The position numbers and the translations under genes were made by a program. The notes beneath the pieces were generated by a model. It made no database searches. It was not told the DNA's origin and was given only the letters and a program-made list of their open reading frames with translations. Positions 32,882-42,191 of a DNA stretch of 64,000 nucleotides are shown one piece after another. Positions within the stretch are counted from its first letter, which is position 1, and each line of letters opens with the position of its first letter. Source of the stretch: an uncultured Prevotella sp. (GTDB lineage: Bacteria; Bacteroidota; Bacteroidia; Bacteroidales; Bacteroidaceae); the NCBI GenBank assembly GCA_934120735.1, contig CAKOVA010000001.1:60940-124939 (forward strand), given 5' to 3'.

Positions 32882-35800
32882 ATGAAAACAAAGAATTATC
32901 TATGTGCGATACTTACGGTCGCAGGTAGTGCTTTTGCGTCCCAACCGATGTTGGCATCAGCAAGTGATTTGAACTTGCCTGGTGTGATGATGCAACAGCA
33001 AGCCGTTCGTGGTATCGTAGTTGATGCCCATGGCGAACCTATTGTGGGTGCCACGATTGTTGTAGTTGGTAAAACCACAGGTGCCATTACAGACACAAAC
33101 GGTCGTTTTACACTTTCTGTAGATGCTGGTACTCAACTTAAAATTTCTTACGTTGGGTACAAAACGGTAACGCTTCGCGCAAAAGACAACATGCAGGTGG
33201 CGCTTGAGGAAGATGCCGGCCAGCTGTCAGAAGTAGTCGTAGTCGGTTATGGTACGCAGAAGAAAGCCAACCTGACGGGTGCCGTGGCTAATGTTGATGT
33301 AAAAGAAGCAATTGCCAGCAGACCAATTACAGATGTAGGCAAAGCTTTACAGGGAGTTACGCCGGGATTGACCATTACAAATAAGATAGGAGGCGTAGGA
33401 ACAGAATCAACCATTAAACTACGTGGTTCTGTAGGTTCTTTAAATGCTTCAAGCGGTACTTCTCCTTTAATTTTGGTTGACAATGTTGAAGTGCCCAGCT
33501 TGAATTTGGTCAATCCAGATGATATCGAAACCATATCTGTACTTAAAGATGCCTCATCGGCTTCTATTTATGGAACACGAGCAGCGTGGGGTGTTATCTT
33601 GATTACGACGAAGCAAGGCGCTGCCAATGATAAAGTAAGAGTGTCTTATTCTAATAATTTTGCATGGAACACACCGACCGTCATGCCCAAACTGGCTTCC
33701 GCCTCTGATAATGCTGACTTTATCTGGAGAATCATGCAGTCGGAAAAATTGACTCAGAAGTCCAATATTGGCTATACCATAGACCAATATGCCATCAAGA
33801 AAATCAAAGAATGGGAGCAGAAATACGGCGGTATGTCGCAAGATGCATTGGGAGAGATGCAGGAAGGACGCGACTTTGAGATTGTTAATGGCAAAACGTA
33901 CTTCTACCGTTCTTTCGACCCAGTGAATGAATTCACCCACAAGTGGACACCACAACAAAATCACAGCCTGTCGATAACTGGTGGCAACAAGAACACGCAA
34001 TATAACATCAGTTTGAGCCGCTTAGGTCAAAAGGGCGTCATGAAGTTCAACACTGACGAGTATGACAGATACACATTGCACAGTAATATTACTACGGCAA
34101 TCACGAAATGGTGGAAAGTACGCTCTAACATATTGCTGACGCGTTCTAAAAAAGAGGAGCCTTACCGCTTTACATCCGGACAGTATGATGCTTGGTTCTA
34201 TTTGTTGCGTTGGCCTCGTTGGTATCCTTACGCCGATTACAAAGGAAAGCCTTTCCGCTCGGCGGTAACAGATATCAAAAATGGTAATCAGGAGAGCGTC
34301 ACCTCAACCTATGTCCGTGCCAACTTGGGGACGGAGTTGAATCCAATGAAAAACCTGTTCGTTAATTTTGATTATACATTTTCGTATGCTAATGATGCGC
34401 AGAAGCGTAATGGAGGAACAGTTTATGCGTATGACATGTTTGCGACCTCTCCTTTCAACAGCTTTGGACAAATGTACTCCAGCTCTCATGATGCCGTAAC
34501 ACAAAACAGCATGTATACCACGCAACATATTTTCAAAGGATATGTAACTTACCAGTTCGACTTGTTAGATAAGCATAATTTTAAGTTGATGGGTGGCTTT
34601 GATGCGGAAAAGCGTGAAAGTCTTGGACATCACTCTAAACGGCAGGGATTGATAAGTCAAGACCTTCCTGAAATAGCTCTTGCTTCGGGTGATCAGTATT
34701 CATTTGAAAAAGGTTCAAGCTATCATGGCCATTTCGCAGCAGCAGGTTTCTTTGGGCGTATTAATTATGATTTCATGCAAAGATATCTGTTCGAGTTGAA
34801 TGCTCGTTATGATGGTTCGTCTCGTTTCCCCGTTGGAAAGAAGTTTGCTTTCTTCCCCTCTGCATCTGCAGGATGGCGTATGTCAGAAGAAAAATTCATG
34901 CATTGGGCATCGCCTGTGTTGTCTAATCTGAAATTGCGTGGATCGTGGGGTACCATAGGAAATCAAGATGTGGCACCTTATTCGTTCATGTCTGTGATGG
35001 CGATGAACTATTCGGGCTGGGTAGTCGGAGGTAAAAACATGGCTTCGCTGGGTACTCCTTCCGTTATATCTCCTACGTTAACATGGGAACGAGTTACAAC
35101 GTTAGATTTCGGTGTTGATGCTGCATTTTTCGATAATGATTTGAAATTTACGTTTGATTGGTATCGTCGTGTGACATCTGACATGCACACTGCGGGAGAA
35201 GCCTTACCTGCTACGTTTGGAGCGAAAGTACCAAAAGTTAATTACGGAGAACTTACTGGCAAAGGTTTTGAATTGGGTATTAATTATCAGCATTTATTCA
35301 AAAATGGCTTAGGTGTTTCGTTGGGGGCATCATTGTCTCATGTAACGGAAGAGATTACTAAGTTTAACGCCCAAGACCGCAATATCTATGGCAATTACCA
35401 AGGTAAGAGGTTAGGCGAAATATGGGGCTATACATCCGATAGGTTGTTCCAAAAAGATGACTTTGACGAGAACGGTAAACTCAAAAAGGGTATCGCCTCG
35501 CAAGCCTTGTTTGAAAGTGGAAACTTCAAATTTGAACCTGGAGATGTAAAATACAAAGATTTAGATGAAAATGGTAAAATAACATACGGAAAAAACACCG
35601 TAGAAGACCATGGAGATTTGTCTGTTATTGGTAATGAGCTTCCAAATTTTGAATACAGTTTCAACTTAGGAGCATCATATAAAGGATTTGATGTCAGTCT
35701 TTTCTTCCAAGGTGTAGGAAAACGCGATTATTGGCCAACTGGTGCTGTGGGTATTGCAGGAGGTGGCTCTGGATATATGGATGCTGCCTTTGATCATCAA

Positions 35801-36163
35801 ATGGATTATTGGACGCCCGAACATACCGATGCGTTCTATCCACGCCCCGTTAACATGGCATGGACGGCAAATGGTAAAAGCTATTTGCGGCAGACTCGAT
35901 TCTTAGAAGATATGTCTTATCTACGCTGTAAAAACATTACAGTGGGATATACGTTACCGGCAAAATGGGTACAAAAGGCATATTTCCAAAGCTTTAGAAT
36001 ATATTTCAGTGGCGAAAACTTGTTTGAGTTTGATAACATGAAATTGCCGTTAGACCCTGAGTCAACAAATTATAAAGCTGGCTATGGAAACAGTAGCTGG
36101 TCGTTTGGTAGAAGCTATCCATATACAAGGACATTGTCTTTTGGTGTACAAGCTGTATTCTAA
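32882..36163 (+). CDS. SusC/RagA-family TonB-dependent receptor
   Basis: 1093 residues from ATG 32882 (an upstream GTG at 32810 would put 24 extra residues before the signal peptide). Order of domains: signal peptide about 1-25; carboxypeptidase-regulatory-like domain about 45-125 (VRGIVVDAHGEPIVGATI, then ISYVGYKT); TonB box-like LSEVVVVGYGTQKK; plug with VTPGLTITNKIGGVG and ILKDASSASIYGTRAAWGV-type motif; C-terminal barrel with GSWGTIGNQDV, and a final GVQAVF strand. It forms the outer-membrane channel of the pair with the next gene (19 bases). No sigma/anti-sigma pair is nearby. Its closeness to the MurNAc locus suggests a wall-fragment or amino-sugar ligand, but that is a guess. Confidence 0.96.
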   Translation: MKTKNYLCAILTVAGSAFASQPMLASASDLNLPGVMMQQQAVRGIVVDAHGEPIVGATIVVVGKTTGAITDTNGRFTLSVDAGTQLKISYVGYKTVTLRAKDNMQVALEEDAGQLSEVVVVGYGTQKKANLTGAVANVDVKEAIASRPITDVGKALQGVTPGLTITNKIGGVGTESTIKLRGSVGSLNASSGTSPLILVDNVEVPSLNLVNPDDIETISVLKDASSASIYGTRAAWGVILITTKQGAANDKVRVSYSNNFAWNTPTVMPKLASASDNADFIWRIMQSEKLTQKSNIGYTIDQYAIKKIKEWEQKYGGMSQDALGEMQEGRDFEIVNGKTYFYRSFDPVNEFTHKWTPQQNHSLSITGGNKNTQYNISLSRLGQKGVMKFNTDEYDRYTLHSNITTAITKWWKVRSNILLTRSKKEEPYRFTSGQYDAWFYLLRWPRWYPYADYKGKPFRSAVTDIKNGNQESVTSTYVRANLGTELNPMKNLFVNFDYTFSYANDAQKRNGGTVYAYDMFATSPFNSFGQMYSSSHDAVTQNSMYTTQHIFKGYVTYQFDLLDKHNFKLMGGFDAEKRESLGHHSKRQGLISQDLPEIALASGDQYSFEKGSSYHGHFAAAGFFGRINYDFMQRYLFELNARYDGSSRFPVGKKFAFFPSASAGWRMSEEKFMHWASPVLSNLKLRGSWGTIGNQDVAPYSFMSVMAMNYSGWVVGGKNMASLGTPSVISPTLTWERVTTLDFGVDAAFFDNDLKFTFDWYRRVTSDMHTAGEALPATFGAKVPKVNYGELTGKGFELGINYQHLFKNGLGVSLGASLSHVTEEITKFNAQDRNIYGNYQGKRLGEIWGYTSDRLFQKDDFDENGKLKKGIASQALFESGNFKFEPGDVKYKDLDENGKITYGKNTVEDHGDLSVIGNELPNFEYSFNLGASYKGFDVSLFFQGVGKRDYWPTGAVGIAGGGSGYMDAAFDHQMDYWTPEHTDAFYPRPVNMAWTANGKSYLRQTRFLEDMSYLRCKNITVGYTLPAKWVQKAYFQSFRIYFSGENLFEFDNMKLPLDPESTNYKAGYGNSSWSFGRSYPYTRTLSFGVQAVF

Positions 36164-36182
36164 CCTTTAAAAAGTAAATAAT

Positions 36183-37964
36183 ATGAAAAAACAAATATTT
36201 GGATTGGGAGTATTCCTGATATCCATTACATTGACATCATGTAATGATTTTCTGACATTGGATCCACTGGATACCGTGAGCTATTCTCCGGAGTTTTGGG
36301 ATAAAGAGTCGAACATTCGGTTGTCGACATTAGATTTTTATACCACTTACTTCCCTGGATATAGGTCGGGATGGTCGCGTGCTGATTGGTTTACCCAAAC
36401 CAATGTAGCCGACTGGACAGACGACATCGCACAATTGAAAGCAACATTCTTTACAAAGGTCGCACCAGTATCAACAAGAGGTTCTGGTTGGGACTTTGAT
36501 AACGTTCGTGCGTTAAATCTGCAAATAAATAGCATTGAAAAGTCGGCCTTGAACGATGAAGCTAAGAAGCACTGGTTGGGCGTAAGTAGATTGTTGCGAG
36601 GTATGGAGTATGCTTCGTTAGTTGAAAAATTTGGAGACGTTCCTTATTATGCAGATACGATAGCGCAAAATAATTATAATACACTTTACAAAGCACGGGA
36701 TCCGCGTACGGTGGTAATGGATAAAGTGTTAGATGATTTCAATTTTGCGGTTGAAAATATTCGCGTATCCGATGGTAAGGCCGGATTGACTATCAACAAA
36801 GATGTAGCGAGAGCGTTTGCGTCGCGCTTCATGTTGTTTGAGGGCACATGGCAAAAATATCGGGAAAAGAATAACGAAGCTGCAAAAAAATACTTGATAG
36901 CTGCGAAGAATTTTGCAGAGTCAATCATGAACGAGGGCAAATATAAATTGTGTAATAATTATAAAGACTTGACCACGTCAATGGATCTTGCCGGTAATCC
37001 GGAAGTCATTATGTACCGTGCTTATGTTGAGTCGATTGTAACACACAGTTTGATGGCGTTCCAAAACACTGAACACGAGGAAAGTGCACCTTCAAAATCC
37101 TTGATTGACGCCTATCTAACCAAAAATGGTCTTCCTATAGGTCAAAGTGGTAACAATATGTTTAAGGGCGATAAATGGTTCTATGACGAAATAGCTGATC
37201 GTGACCCTCGCCTGTATGCCAATATTGATACGACGGGAATTCTTTTGACGGGTGTAGTAGATGTTTGGGCTGTTTCAGGATATTTTGGCAACCGCTTTGT
37301 AAACGAATCACTAAAATACTTGCCTGGAGGTAGAAGCAGTACTTGCATTACGGATGCTCCTGTAATGAAATACAATGAGGTGTTAATGAATTATATTGAG
37401 GCGGCTGCCGAGTTGTCTACTTTGGGCGCATACAATTTGACACAAAATGATTTTGATAAAACGATAAATGTTTTAAGAGATCGGCCGAGCACCTCTATGC
37501 CTCATGTAACTTTAGATGGTGGGCAATTGAAGGTAAACGGTGTTGTCATCAACGATCCTAAACGCGACCAAGATGTTTCGCAATTGTTGTGGGAGATACG
37601 TCGTGAGCGGAGAGTTGAGCTGGTTTTCGAAGGAATCAGGTTCAATGACTTGCGCCGTTGGAGTAAACTCAATTATGCAGACATGAGTCTGAATCCCGAT
37701 TTGAATAAAGGTGCATGGGTAGATAAAGATAGATATGTACAATGGTATAATGCCAAATATCCGAATAAGAAACCGTTGACTGTTGAGAATTTGAAAGGGG
37801 TACATTTAGCTGGAGGCGGAAACAGCGGGTACATTTTACCAATCAAAGATGCGGGGAAAATGCGCACTTATTCAGAGAAAGACTACTTGTATCCTTTGCC
37901 CAAGGATCAAATCACATTGTATGAGTCTCGCGGATTTAAGCTTCCACAGAATCCTGGTTGGTAG
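36183..37964 (+). CDS. SusD/RagB-family nutrient-binding lipoprotein
   Basis: 593 residues; lipoprotein signal with Cys at residue 20 (ITLTSC) then NDFLTLDPLD, the usual SusD start. Middle: WLGVSRLLRGMEYASLVEKFGDVPYYAD is the TPR-helix motif; the late EIRRERRVELVFEGIRFNDLRRW is the classic SusD C-terminal mark. It is the surface lid for the SusC barrel encoded just before. No glycosidase, protease or sensor gene follows, so the pair is stand-alone: a terminator comes 54 bases after the stop. Ligand not predictable. Confidence 0.95.
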   Translation: MKKQIFGLGVFLISITLTSCNDFLTLDPLDTVSYSPEFWDKESNIRLSTLDFYTTYFPGYRSGWSRADWFTQTNVADWTDDIAQLKATFFTKVAPVSTRGSGWDFDNVRALNLQINSIEKSALNDEAKKHWLGVSRLLRGMEYASLVEKFGDVPYYADTIAQNNYNTLYKARDPRTVVMDKVLDDFNFAVENIRVSDGKAGLTINKDVARAFASRFMLFEGTWQKYREKNNEAAKKYLIAAKNFAESIMNEGKYKLCNNYKDLTTSMDLAGNPEVIMYRAYVESIVTHSLMAFQNTEHEESAPSKSLIDAYLTKNGLPIGQSGNNMFKGDKWFYDEIADRDPRLYANIDTTGILLTGVVDVWAVSGYFGNRFVNESLKYLPGGRSSTCITDAPVMKYNEVLMNYIEAAAELSTLGAYNLTQNDFDKTINVLRDRPSTSMPHVTLDGGQLKVNGVVINDPKRDQDVSQLLWEIRRERRVELVFEGIRFNDLRRWSKLNYADMSLNPDLNKGAWVDKDRYVQWYNAKYPNKKPLTVENLKGVHLAGGGNSGYILPIKDAGKMRTYSEKDYLYPLPKDQITLYESRGFKLPQNPGW

Positions 37965-38245
37965 ACATGAATCCTGACTGAGAGATTTTAATCTTATTGC
38001 ATAAGTCTTTAGTATAGCCACTTACCATTCTGTTCAAGTAAATATGAATCGTTGGAATGGTGAGTGGTTTTTAATTTTATATCATCTATAAGGGAACCTG
38101 ACAACTTACAATTGTTTGTAATTAGTTTTCATCAACTCAATGACGACCAATGACATATATGCTACTCTCTTAGTAGTGCTTAACTCGAACTGGGATGTTA
38201 TTATCCAATTTCACCAAAGCTTTCGAATGTAAAACGGAAAAGAAA
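37965..38245. other. Intergenic region after the second SusD gene
   Basis: Holds a hairpin terminator for the SusC/SusD pair and, at its right edge, the terminator of the minus-strand tRNA. Nothing else was recognised in 38080-38240. Confidence 0.6.
38018..38077 (+). terminator. Terminator of the second SusC/SusD pair
   Basis: CCACTTACCATTC (38018-38030) pairs with GAATGGTGAGTGG (38055-38067), 13 pairs with one G-U, followed by TTTTTAATTTT. Confidence 0.75.
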
Positions 38246-38277
38246 AAAGAGCTGTAATCAATGATTAACAGCTCTTT
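38246..38277 (-). terminator. Terminator of the tRNA-Pro gene
   Basis: AAAGAGCTGT and ACAGCTCTTT form ten pairs; on the minus strand TTTTC follows. It lies about ten bases after the tRNA 3' end. Confidence 0.75.
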
Positions 38278-38286
38278 ATCTAAATG

Positions 38287-38359
38287 TCGGGATTACTGGA
38301 CTCGAACCAGCGACCTCGCGCCCCCCAGACGTGTGCGCTACCAACTGCGCCAAATCCCG
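38287..38359 (-). tRNA. tRNA-Pro (anticodon GGG)
   Basis: 73 bases without an encoded CCA. Acceptor CGGGATT/AATCCCG (seven pairs), D arm GCGC/GCGC with AGTTGGTA loop, anticodon loop CTGGGGG with GGG at 34-36, T arm GCTGG/CCAGT with TTCGAGT loop, discriminator A. The C1-G72 pair and G37 fit proline tRNA. The anticodon stem has an A28-C42 mismatch and a T31-G39 pair. Reads Pro codon CCC (and CCU by wobble). Single gene with its own promoter and terminator. Confidence 0.92.
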
Positions 38360-38379
38360 ATCATTTTCTAAAAGTGCTG

Positions 38380-38411
38380 CAAAGATAGTGACTTCGTGGC
38401 ATATCTGCAAA
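38380..38411 (-). promoter_or_regulatory. Promoter of tRNA-Pro
   Basis: On the minus strand TTTG (38411-38408), 20 bases, TATCTTTG (38387-38380). Both halves match the Bacteroidetes consensus; the tRNA 5' end is 21 bases downstream. Confidence 0.7.
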
Positions 38412-38481
38412 TTTATGTTTCCTTTTTTTTGTTTTAAAATGTTTAATTTACATGGATTCATGTAGATATCGTTTAAAAGCG

Positions 38482-38513
38482 TTTGCCTTCACTCATTTTT
38501 TTTAGTAACTTTG
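38482..38513 (+). promoter_or_regulatory. Promoter of the metzincin - aroA - porX run
   Basis: TTTG (38482-38485), 20 bases, TAACTTTG (38506-38513), followed by C. The ATG at 38538 is 25 bases downstream. Confidence 0.65.
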
Positions 38514-38537
38514 CATGAATCAATAGAGATTATTTTC

Positions 38538-39686
38538 ATGCAACGATATACATATATTTTTCTGTTGTTTTGCTTCACGTTTTTTTCTTGTAGTCAAGAT
38601 GATGGGTTGGAGCGGAAAACGCAGAATGTGGTAGTGGATGAGGACGATGACGATACGCAGACGACAATTGATGATGAATACGTCTATCGACTGCCCATCA
38701 TCTTCCACGTTTTGTACCAGAATGCTGAAGATGCCACACAATATGTCCCTGTTTCACGTTTGCAAGCCATTGTGAGGAACGTCAATGAGTTGTTTCAGGG
38801 TGGTGTCTATGGGAAGAGTGAGCGCATACGCGTGCATTTTTTTCTGGCACAATATGATGAATCAGGCAAGAAACTGATAATCCCTGGAGTGGAATATGTG
38901 AAATATACCGGCGCTTATCCCATCAATCCCAAAGTGTTTATGAATGACAATTCGGGAAAGAATGTCAAGTATATCTGGGATCCCAATGAATACATCAATG
39001 TGATGCTGTATCATTTCACGAAAGACAAAGACGGACAGACTTTGGGCGTTAGTCACTTACCGTATGTGTCGAAGAGTGATTCTACCATCTCTGGTCTTGA
39101 ATCTGTTCGTCAAAAACATTTGACCAAGCGCAACTTAAACTACGCTTATTGCTCGTCCATCAACAGCACTTATATCTATTCAGAGTCTACTCGTTATACG
39201 CTGAGTGACAAGGGACGAATGAGATATCAATATGTTTCCACTGATGTCAACGTGACCTTGGCGCATGAATTGGGTCATTACTTGGGACTATATCACACGT
39301 TTTCAGAGAACAAGGCTCATGGAGGTTATGAAGCCGTTGATGATTGTCACGACTCTGACCACTGCAAGGATACACCTTCCTATAATAAGGTAGCGTATGA
39401 TAGCTGGTTGAATGACTATTTGAGGAATGCACCCAGCAAGAATATCGATATCAAAGAACTGGTGAAGAGGGAAAATTGCCAAGGACAACAGTTTGAATCA
39501 ACTAACATTATGGACTATGCCATAGGATATGGTTTTTACTTGTCACCTGACCAAAAACATCGTATTCGTCAGGTGTTGTATTATAGTCCGTTAATTCCAG
39601 GCCCAAAGAAAAACAGGTCAACCAGCCGAGCTGCCAAGGAGGAGAGTGACGAGGTGTTAGACCTGCCCATACAAACAATTAACTAA
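38538..39686 (+). CDS. Zinc-dependent metalloproteinase lipoprotein (metzincin)
   Basis: 382 residues from ATG 38538; a TTG at 38511 overlaps the -7 box and is rejected. Lipoprotein signal with Cys18 (TFFSC), followed by an acidic linker of seven Asp/Glu residues. The zinc site is the long metzincin motif HELGHYLGLYH (His243, Glu244, His247, His253) with a Met-turn NIMDYA (Met325). Two Cys pairs (270/276 and around 205/314) may form disulphides. Related to pappalysin-like surface proteases of Bacteroidetes. The stop is nine bases before aroA, an odd pairing of a secreted protease and a shikimate enzyme. Confidence 0.9.
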   Translation: MQRYTYIFLLFCFTFFSCSQDDGLERKTQNVVVDEDDDDTQTTIDDEYVYRLPIIFHVLYQNAEDATQYVPVSRLQAIVRNVNELFQGGVYGKSERIRVHFFLAQYDESGKKLIIPGVEYVKYTGAYPINPKVFMNDNSGKNVKYIWDPNEYINVMLYHFTKDKDGQTLGVSHLPYVSKSDSTISGLESVRQKHLTKRNLNYAYCSSINSTYIYSESTRYTLSDKGRMRYQYVSTDVNVTLAHELGHYLGLYHTFSENKAHGGYEAVDDCHDSDHCKDTPSYNKVAYDSWLNDYLRNAPSKNIDIKELVKRENCQGQQFESTNIMDYAIGYGFYLSPDQKHRIRQVLYYSPLIPGPKKNRSTSRAAKEESDEVLDLPIQTIN

Positions 39687-39694
39687 CGGTAAAG

Positions 39695-40963
39695 ATGACA
39701 CAATATGAAATCACGGCACCCAGCCGTTTCAACCATACCATCAAGTTGCCTGCATCTAAAAGTGTGAGCAACAGGGCATTGATCATCAATGCTCTTTCGG
39801 GTGGAAAGATTAGTCCCGGGAATCTCTCTGATTGCGATGACACGCAAGTTGTCATCGACGCTCTCAAGGACATGCCGCGGGTGATAGATGTCAAAGCGGC
39901 TGGTACAGCCATGCGATTCCTGACGGCTTACTTAGCTGTCCGTGGAGGAGAGCATGTCATCACGGGAACTGAACGGATGAAACATCGCCCTATTGGGCCT
40001 TTGGTGGATGCCTTGCGCTATTTTGGTGCGGATATTGAATATACCGAACAAGAAGGCTTTCCGCCACTTCGCATTCAAGGCAAACCTTTAAAAGGCGGTT
40101 ATCTGGAGATGCCAGGCGATGTCAGTTCGCAATACATTTCGGCCTTGTTGATGATTGGACCCGTGTTGAGGGATGGACTCGAACTGAAACTGACGGGAAC
40201 TTTGGCGTCGCGTTCCTATATCGACCTGACGCTATGGGTTATGCAACAGTTCGGCGCAGAGGCAGAATGGAGCGACATTGACACGCTTGCTGTCAAGCCA
40301 ACTCCCTATCAACCGCACGAATATTACATAGAAAGTGATTGGAGTGCTGCTTCGTATTGGTATGAAATTCTGGCCTTATCCAGTCATCGCGACAACACGT
40401 TCATGTTGAAAGGACTTACCGATGGATCGAAGCAAGGTGATTCTGTGGCGCGATATCTTTTCTCCTTGCTCAGCGTCAAGACTACTGTAGAAAAAGGTGA
40501 CGACCCACGTACGGGGGGCATTCGTATCACGCGACATGTCAGGACGTTGCCGAAATTGGAATACGATTTCATTAATTCGCCTGACTTGGCACAAACATTC
40601 GCAGTATGCTGTGCGGTACTAGACATTCCATTTCTGTTTACGGGCCTGTCTTCTTTGCTAATCAAGGAAACGAATCGCATCGAAGCTTTGAAGACAGAGC
40701 TGCGCAAGTTGGGATATGTCATCAAGGATCAAAACGGCAGCGAGCTCTTCTGGGATGGTGAAAAATGCGAACCTACTTTTGAACCTATCGATACATACGA
40801 AGACCATCGCATGGCCATGGCCTTCGCACCAGCAGCAATCAAGTTCCCCGGTTTGCGCATCAATCATCCGGAAGTCGTGTCAAAGTCTTACCCGCATTTT
40901 TGGGATGACATGCGTCATGCGGGTTTTCAGATAAAGGAAATCAATACGGTTCATCATATTTAG
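39695..40963 (+). CDS. aroA: 3-phosphoshikimate 1-carboxyvinyltransferase (EPSP synthase)
   Basis: 422 residues. The N-terminal KLPASKSVSNRALIINAL carries the S3P-binding Lys/Ser/Arg residues; further marks are AGTAMRFLTAYLA, GDVSSQYISALLM, and the C-terminal TYEDHRMAMAFAPAA with the conserved Asp-His-Arg. The enzyme joins phosphoenolpyruvate to shikimate-3-phosphate in aromatic amino-acid synthesis. The usual LNAGTA motif is changed to VKAAGTAMRF. It is shorter than E. coli AroA by few residues, normal for Bacteroidetes. It lies nine bases after the metzincin gene and six before the next. Confidence 0.96.
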   Translation: MTQYEITAPSRFNHTIKLPASKSVSNRALIINALSGGKISPGNLSDCDDTQVVIDALKDMPRVIDVKAAGTAMRFLTAYLAVRGGEHVITGTERMKHRPIGPLVDALRYFGADIEYTEQEGFPPLRIQGKPLKGGYLEMPGDVSSQYISALLMIGPVLRDGLELKLTGTLASRSYIDLTLWVMQQFGAEAEWSDIDTLAVKPTPYQPHEYYIESDWSAASYWYEILALSSHRDNTFMLKGLTDGSKQGDSVARYLFSLLSVKTTVEKGDDPRTGGIRITRHVRTLPKLEYDFINSPDLAQTFAVCCAVLDIPFLFTGLSSLLIKETNRIEALKTELRKLGYVIKDQNGSELFWDGEKCEPTFEPIDTYEDHRMAMAFAPAAIKFPGLRINHPEVVSKSYPHFWDDMRHAGFQIKEINTVHHI

Positions 40964-40968
40964 CCATT

Positions 40969-41358
40969 ATGACAGTTATACTTATCCTATTAGGTTTAAT
41001 CCTGCTGGCTGCACTTTTTGGTATCTTTGCAACTAAACATGGTGAAGACACAGAACCAGTTCACATGCCAACCAGTTCATGTGCCACCTGCAATGGCGTT
41101 GACGAAATGTGTGAGCAAGTGTGTATGATGGAGGCTGCAACGAAGGATATCGAATACTTTGATGACGAAGAACTGGACCGCTTTCAAGGAAAACCGTCTG
41201 ATCAGTTTACAGATGAGGAGGTCGATGAATTTGCCGAAGTGCTGTACTCCATGAAGCAAGAGGAAGTGAAGGATTGGAACAGAAGTCTCATATTGCGGGG
41301 CATCCACCTTCCTAACCAACTGAAGGATGAGGTCATCATGCTTATTTCCAATCAATAG
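40969..41358 (+). CDS. Small membrane-anchored protein with CX2CX6CX3C motif
   Basis: 129 residues, not recognised as a named family member. One hydrophobic helix at residues 2-21 is followed by a short linker and four cysteines, Cys38, Cys41, Cys48 and Cys52, in SCATCNGVDEMCEQVC. The rest is strongly acidic (FDDEELDRF, FTDEEVDEFAEV) and helical. The Cys cluster could hold zinc or an iron-sulphur centre. It is wedged between aroA (5-base gap) and the metal ABC permease gene (2-base gap), so is surely expressed with both. The gene seems real because of its tight packing and complete start and stop; function unknown. Confidence 0.8.
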   Translation: MTVILILLGLILLAALFGIFATKHGEDTEPVHMPTSSCATCNGVDEMCEQVCMMEAATKDIEYFDDEELDRFQGKPSDQFTDEEVDEFAEVLYSMKQEEVKDWNRSLILRGIHLPNQLKDEVIMLISNQ

Positions 41359-41360
41359 CT

Positions 41361-42191
41361 ATGAACATTCTGCATTATACTTTTTTTCAAAACGCCCTGT
41401 TAGGTTCACTTTTGGCGAGTATCGTGTGTGGCTTCATCGGTACATACATTGTGACGCGTCGACTGGTGTTCATCAGTGGCGGCATCACACATGCTTCGTT
41501 TGGCGGTATTGGCTTGGGGGTGTTCTTGGGTTTCAATCCTATTGTGTCGGCCATGCTGTTCGCCATCTTCAGTGCATGCGGCATTCAGTGGATGTCACAT
41601 CGTAGTGATGCGCGTGAAGATTCTGCCATTGCCCTGTTCTGGACCTTCGGTATGAGCGTGGGTATCATCTGTTGTTTTTTGACACCGGGATTCATGCCCG
41701 ACCTTCCCTCATTCCTTTTTGGCAACATTTTAACGATTTCCCATGGTGATCTGTTGTTGCTCGCCGTACTTTCTTTGCTGTTGCTCGCTATATTCACATT
41801 GCTCTTTCGTCCTATCTTGAGCGTTGCTTTCGATGCATGTTTCGCCCGTTCACAAAAGCTTCCCGTGTCAGCTATCGAATACATGATGATGATATTGATT
41901 GCCATGACCATAGTTTCCACCCTCCGTATGGTTGGAGTTGTCTTGGCCATCAGTTTGTTGACCATTCCCCAGATGACAGCCAATCTGTTTACATACAGTT
42001 ATAAACGCATCATCGCATACAGCATTTTGGTGGGGTGGGTGGATTGTTTATTGGGACTCACATTCGGTTATTTGCTGAACATCCCATCTGGAGCAGCCAT
42101 CATTTTCGTCAGTATCCTTATTTATGTCTTTTTAAAGGCAATAAAAACACTCATATTCAAGTTTAACCAACGTGAGGTTTCACCATCTTAA
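41361..42191 (+). CDS. Metal (zinc/manganese) ABC transporter permease
   Basis: 276 residues with seven or eight hydrophobic helices. Family marks of the ABC-3 (ZnuB/MntB) permeases: GSLLASIVCGFIGTYIVTRRL, FISGGITHASFGGIGLGVFLG and VGVVLAISLLTIPQMTANL. Uptake of Zn2+ or Mn2+ would need an ATPase and a binding protein, and neither gene is in the window. The 3' end overlaps the start of the next gene by 20 bases. Confidence 0.9.
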   Translation: MNILHYTFFQNALLGSLLASIVCGFIGTYIVTRRLVFISGGITHASFGGIGLGVFLGFNPIVSAMLFAIFSACGIQWMSHRSDAREDSAIALFWTFGMSVGIICCFLTPGFMPDLPSFLFGNILTISHGDLLLLAVLSLLLLAIFTLLFRPILSVAFDACFARSQKLPVSAIEYMMMILIAMTIVSTLRMVGVVLAISLLTIPQMTANLFTYSYKRIIAYSILVGWVDCLLGLTFGYLLNIPSGAAIIFVSILIYVFLKAIKTLIFKFNQREVSPS

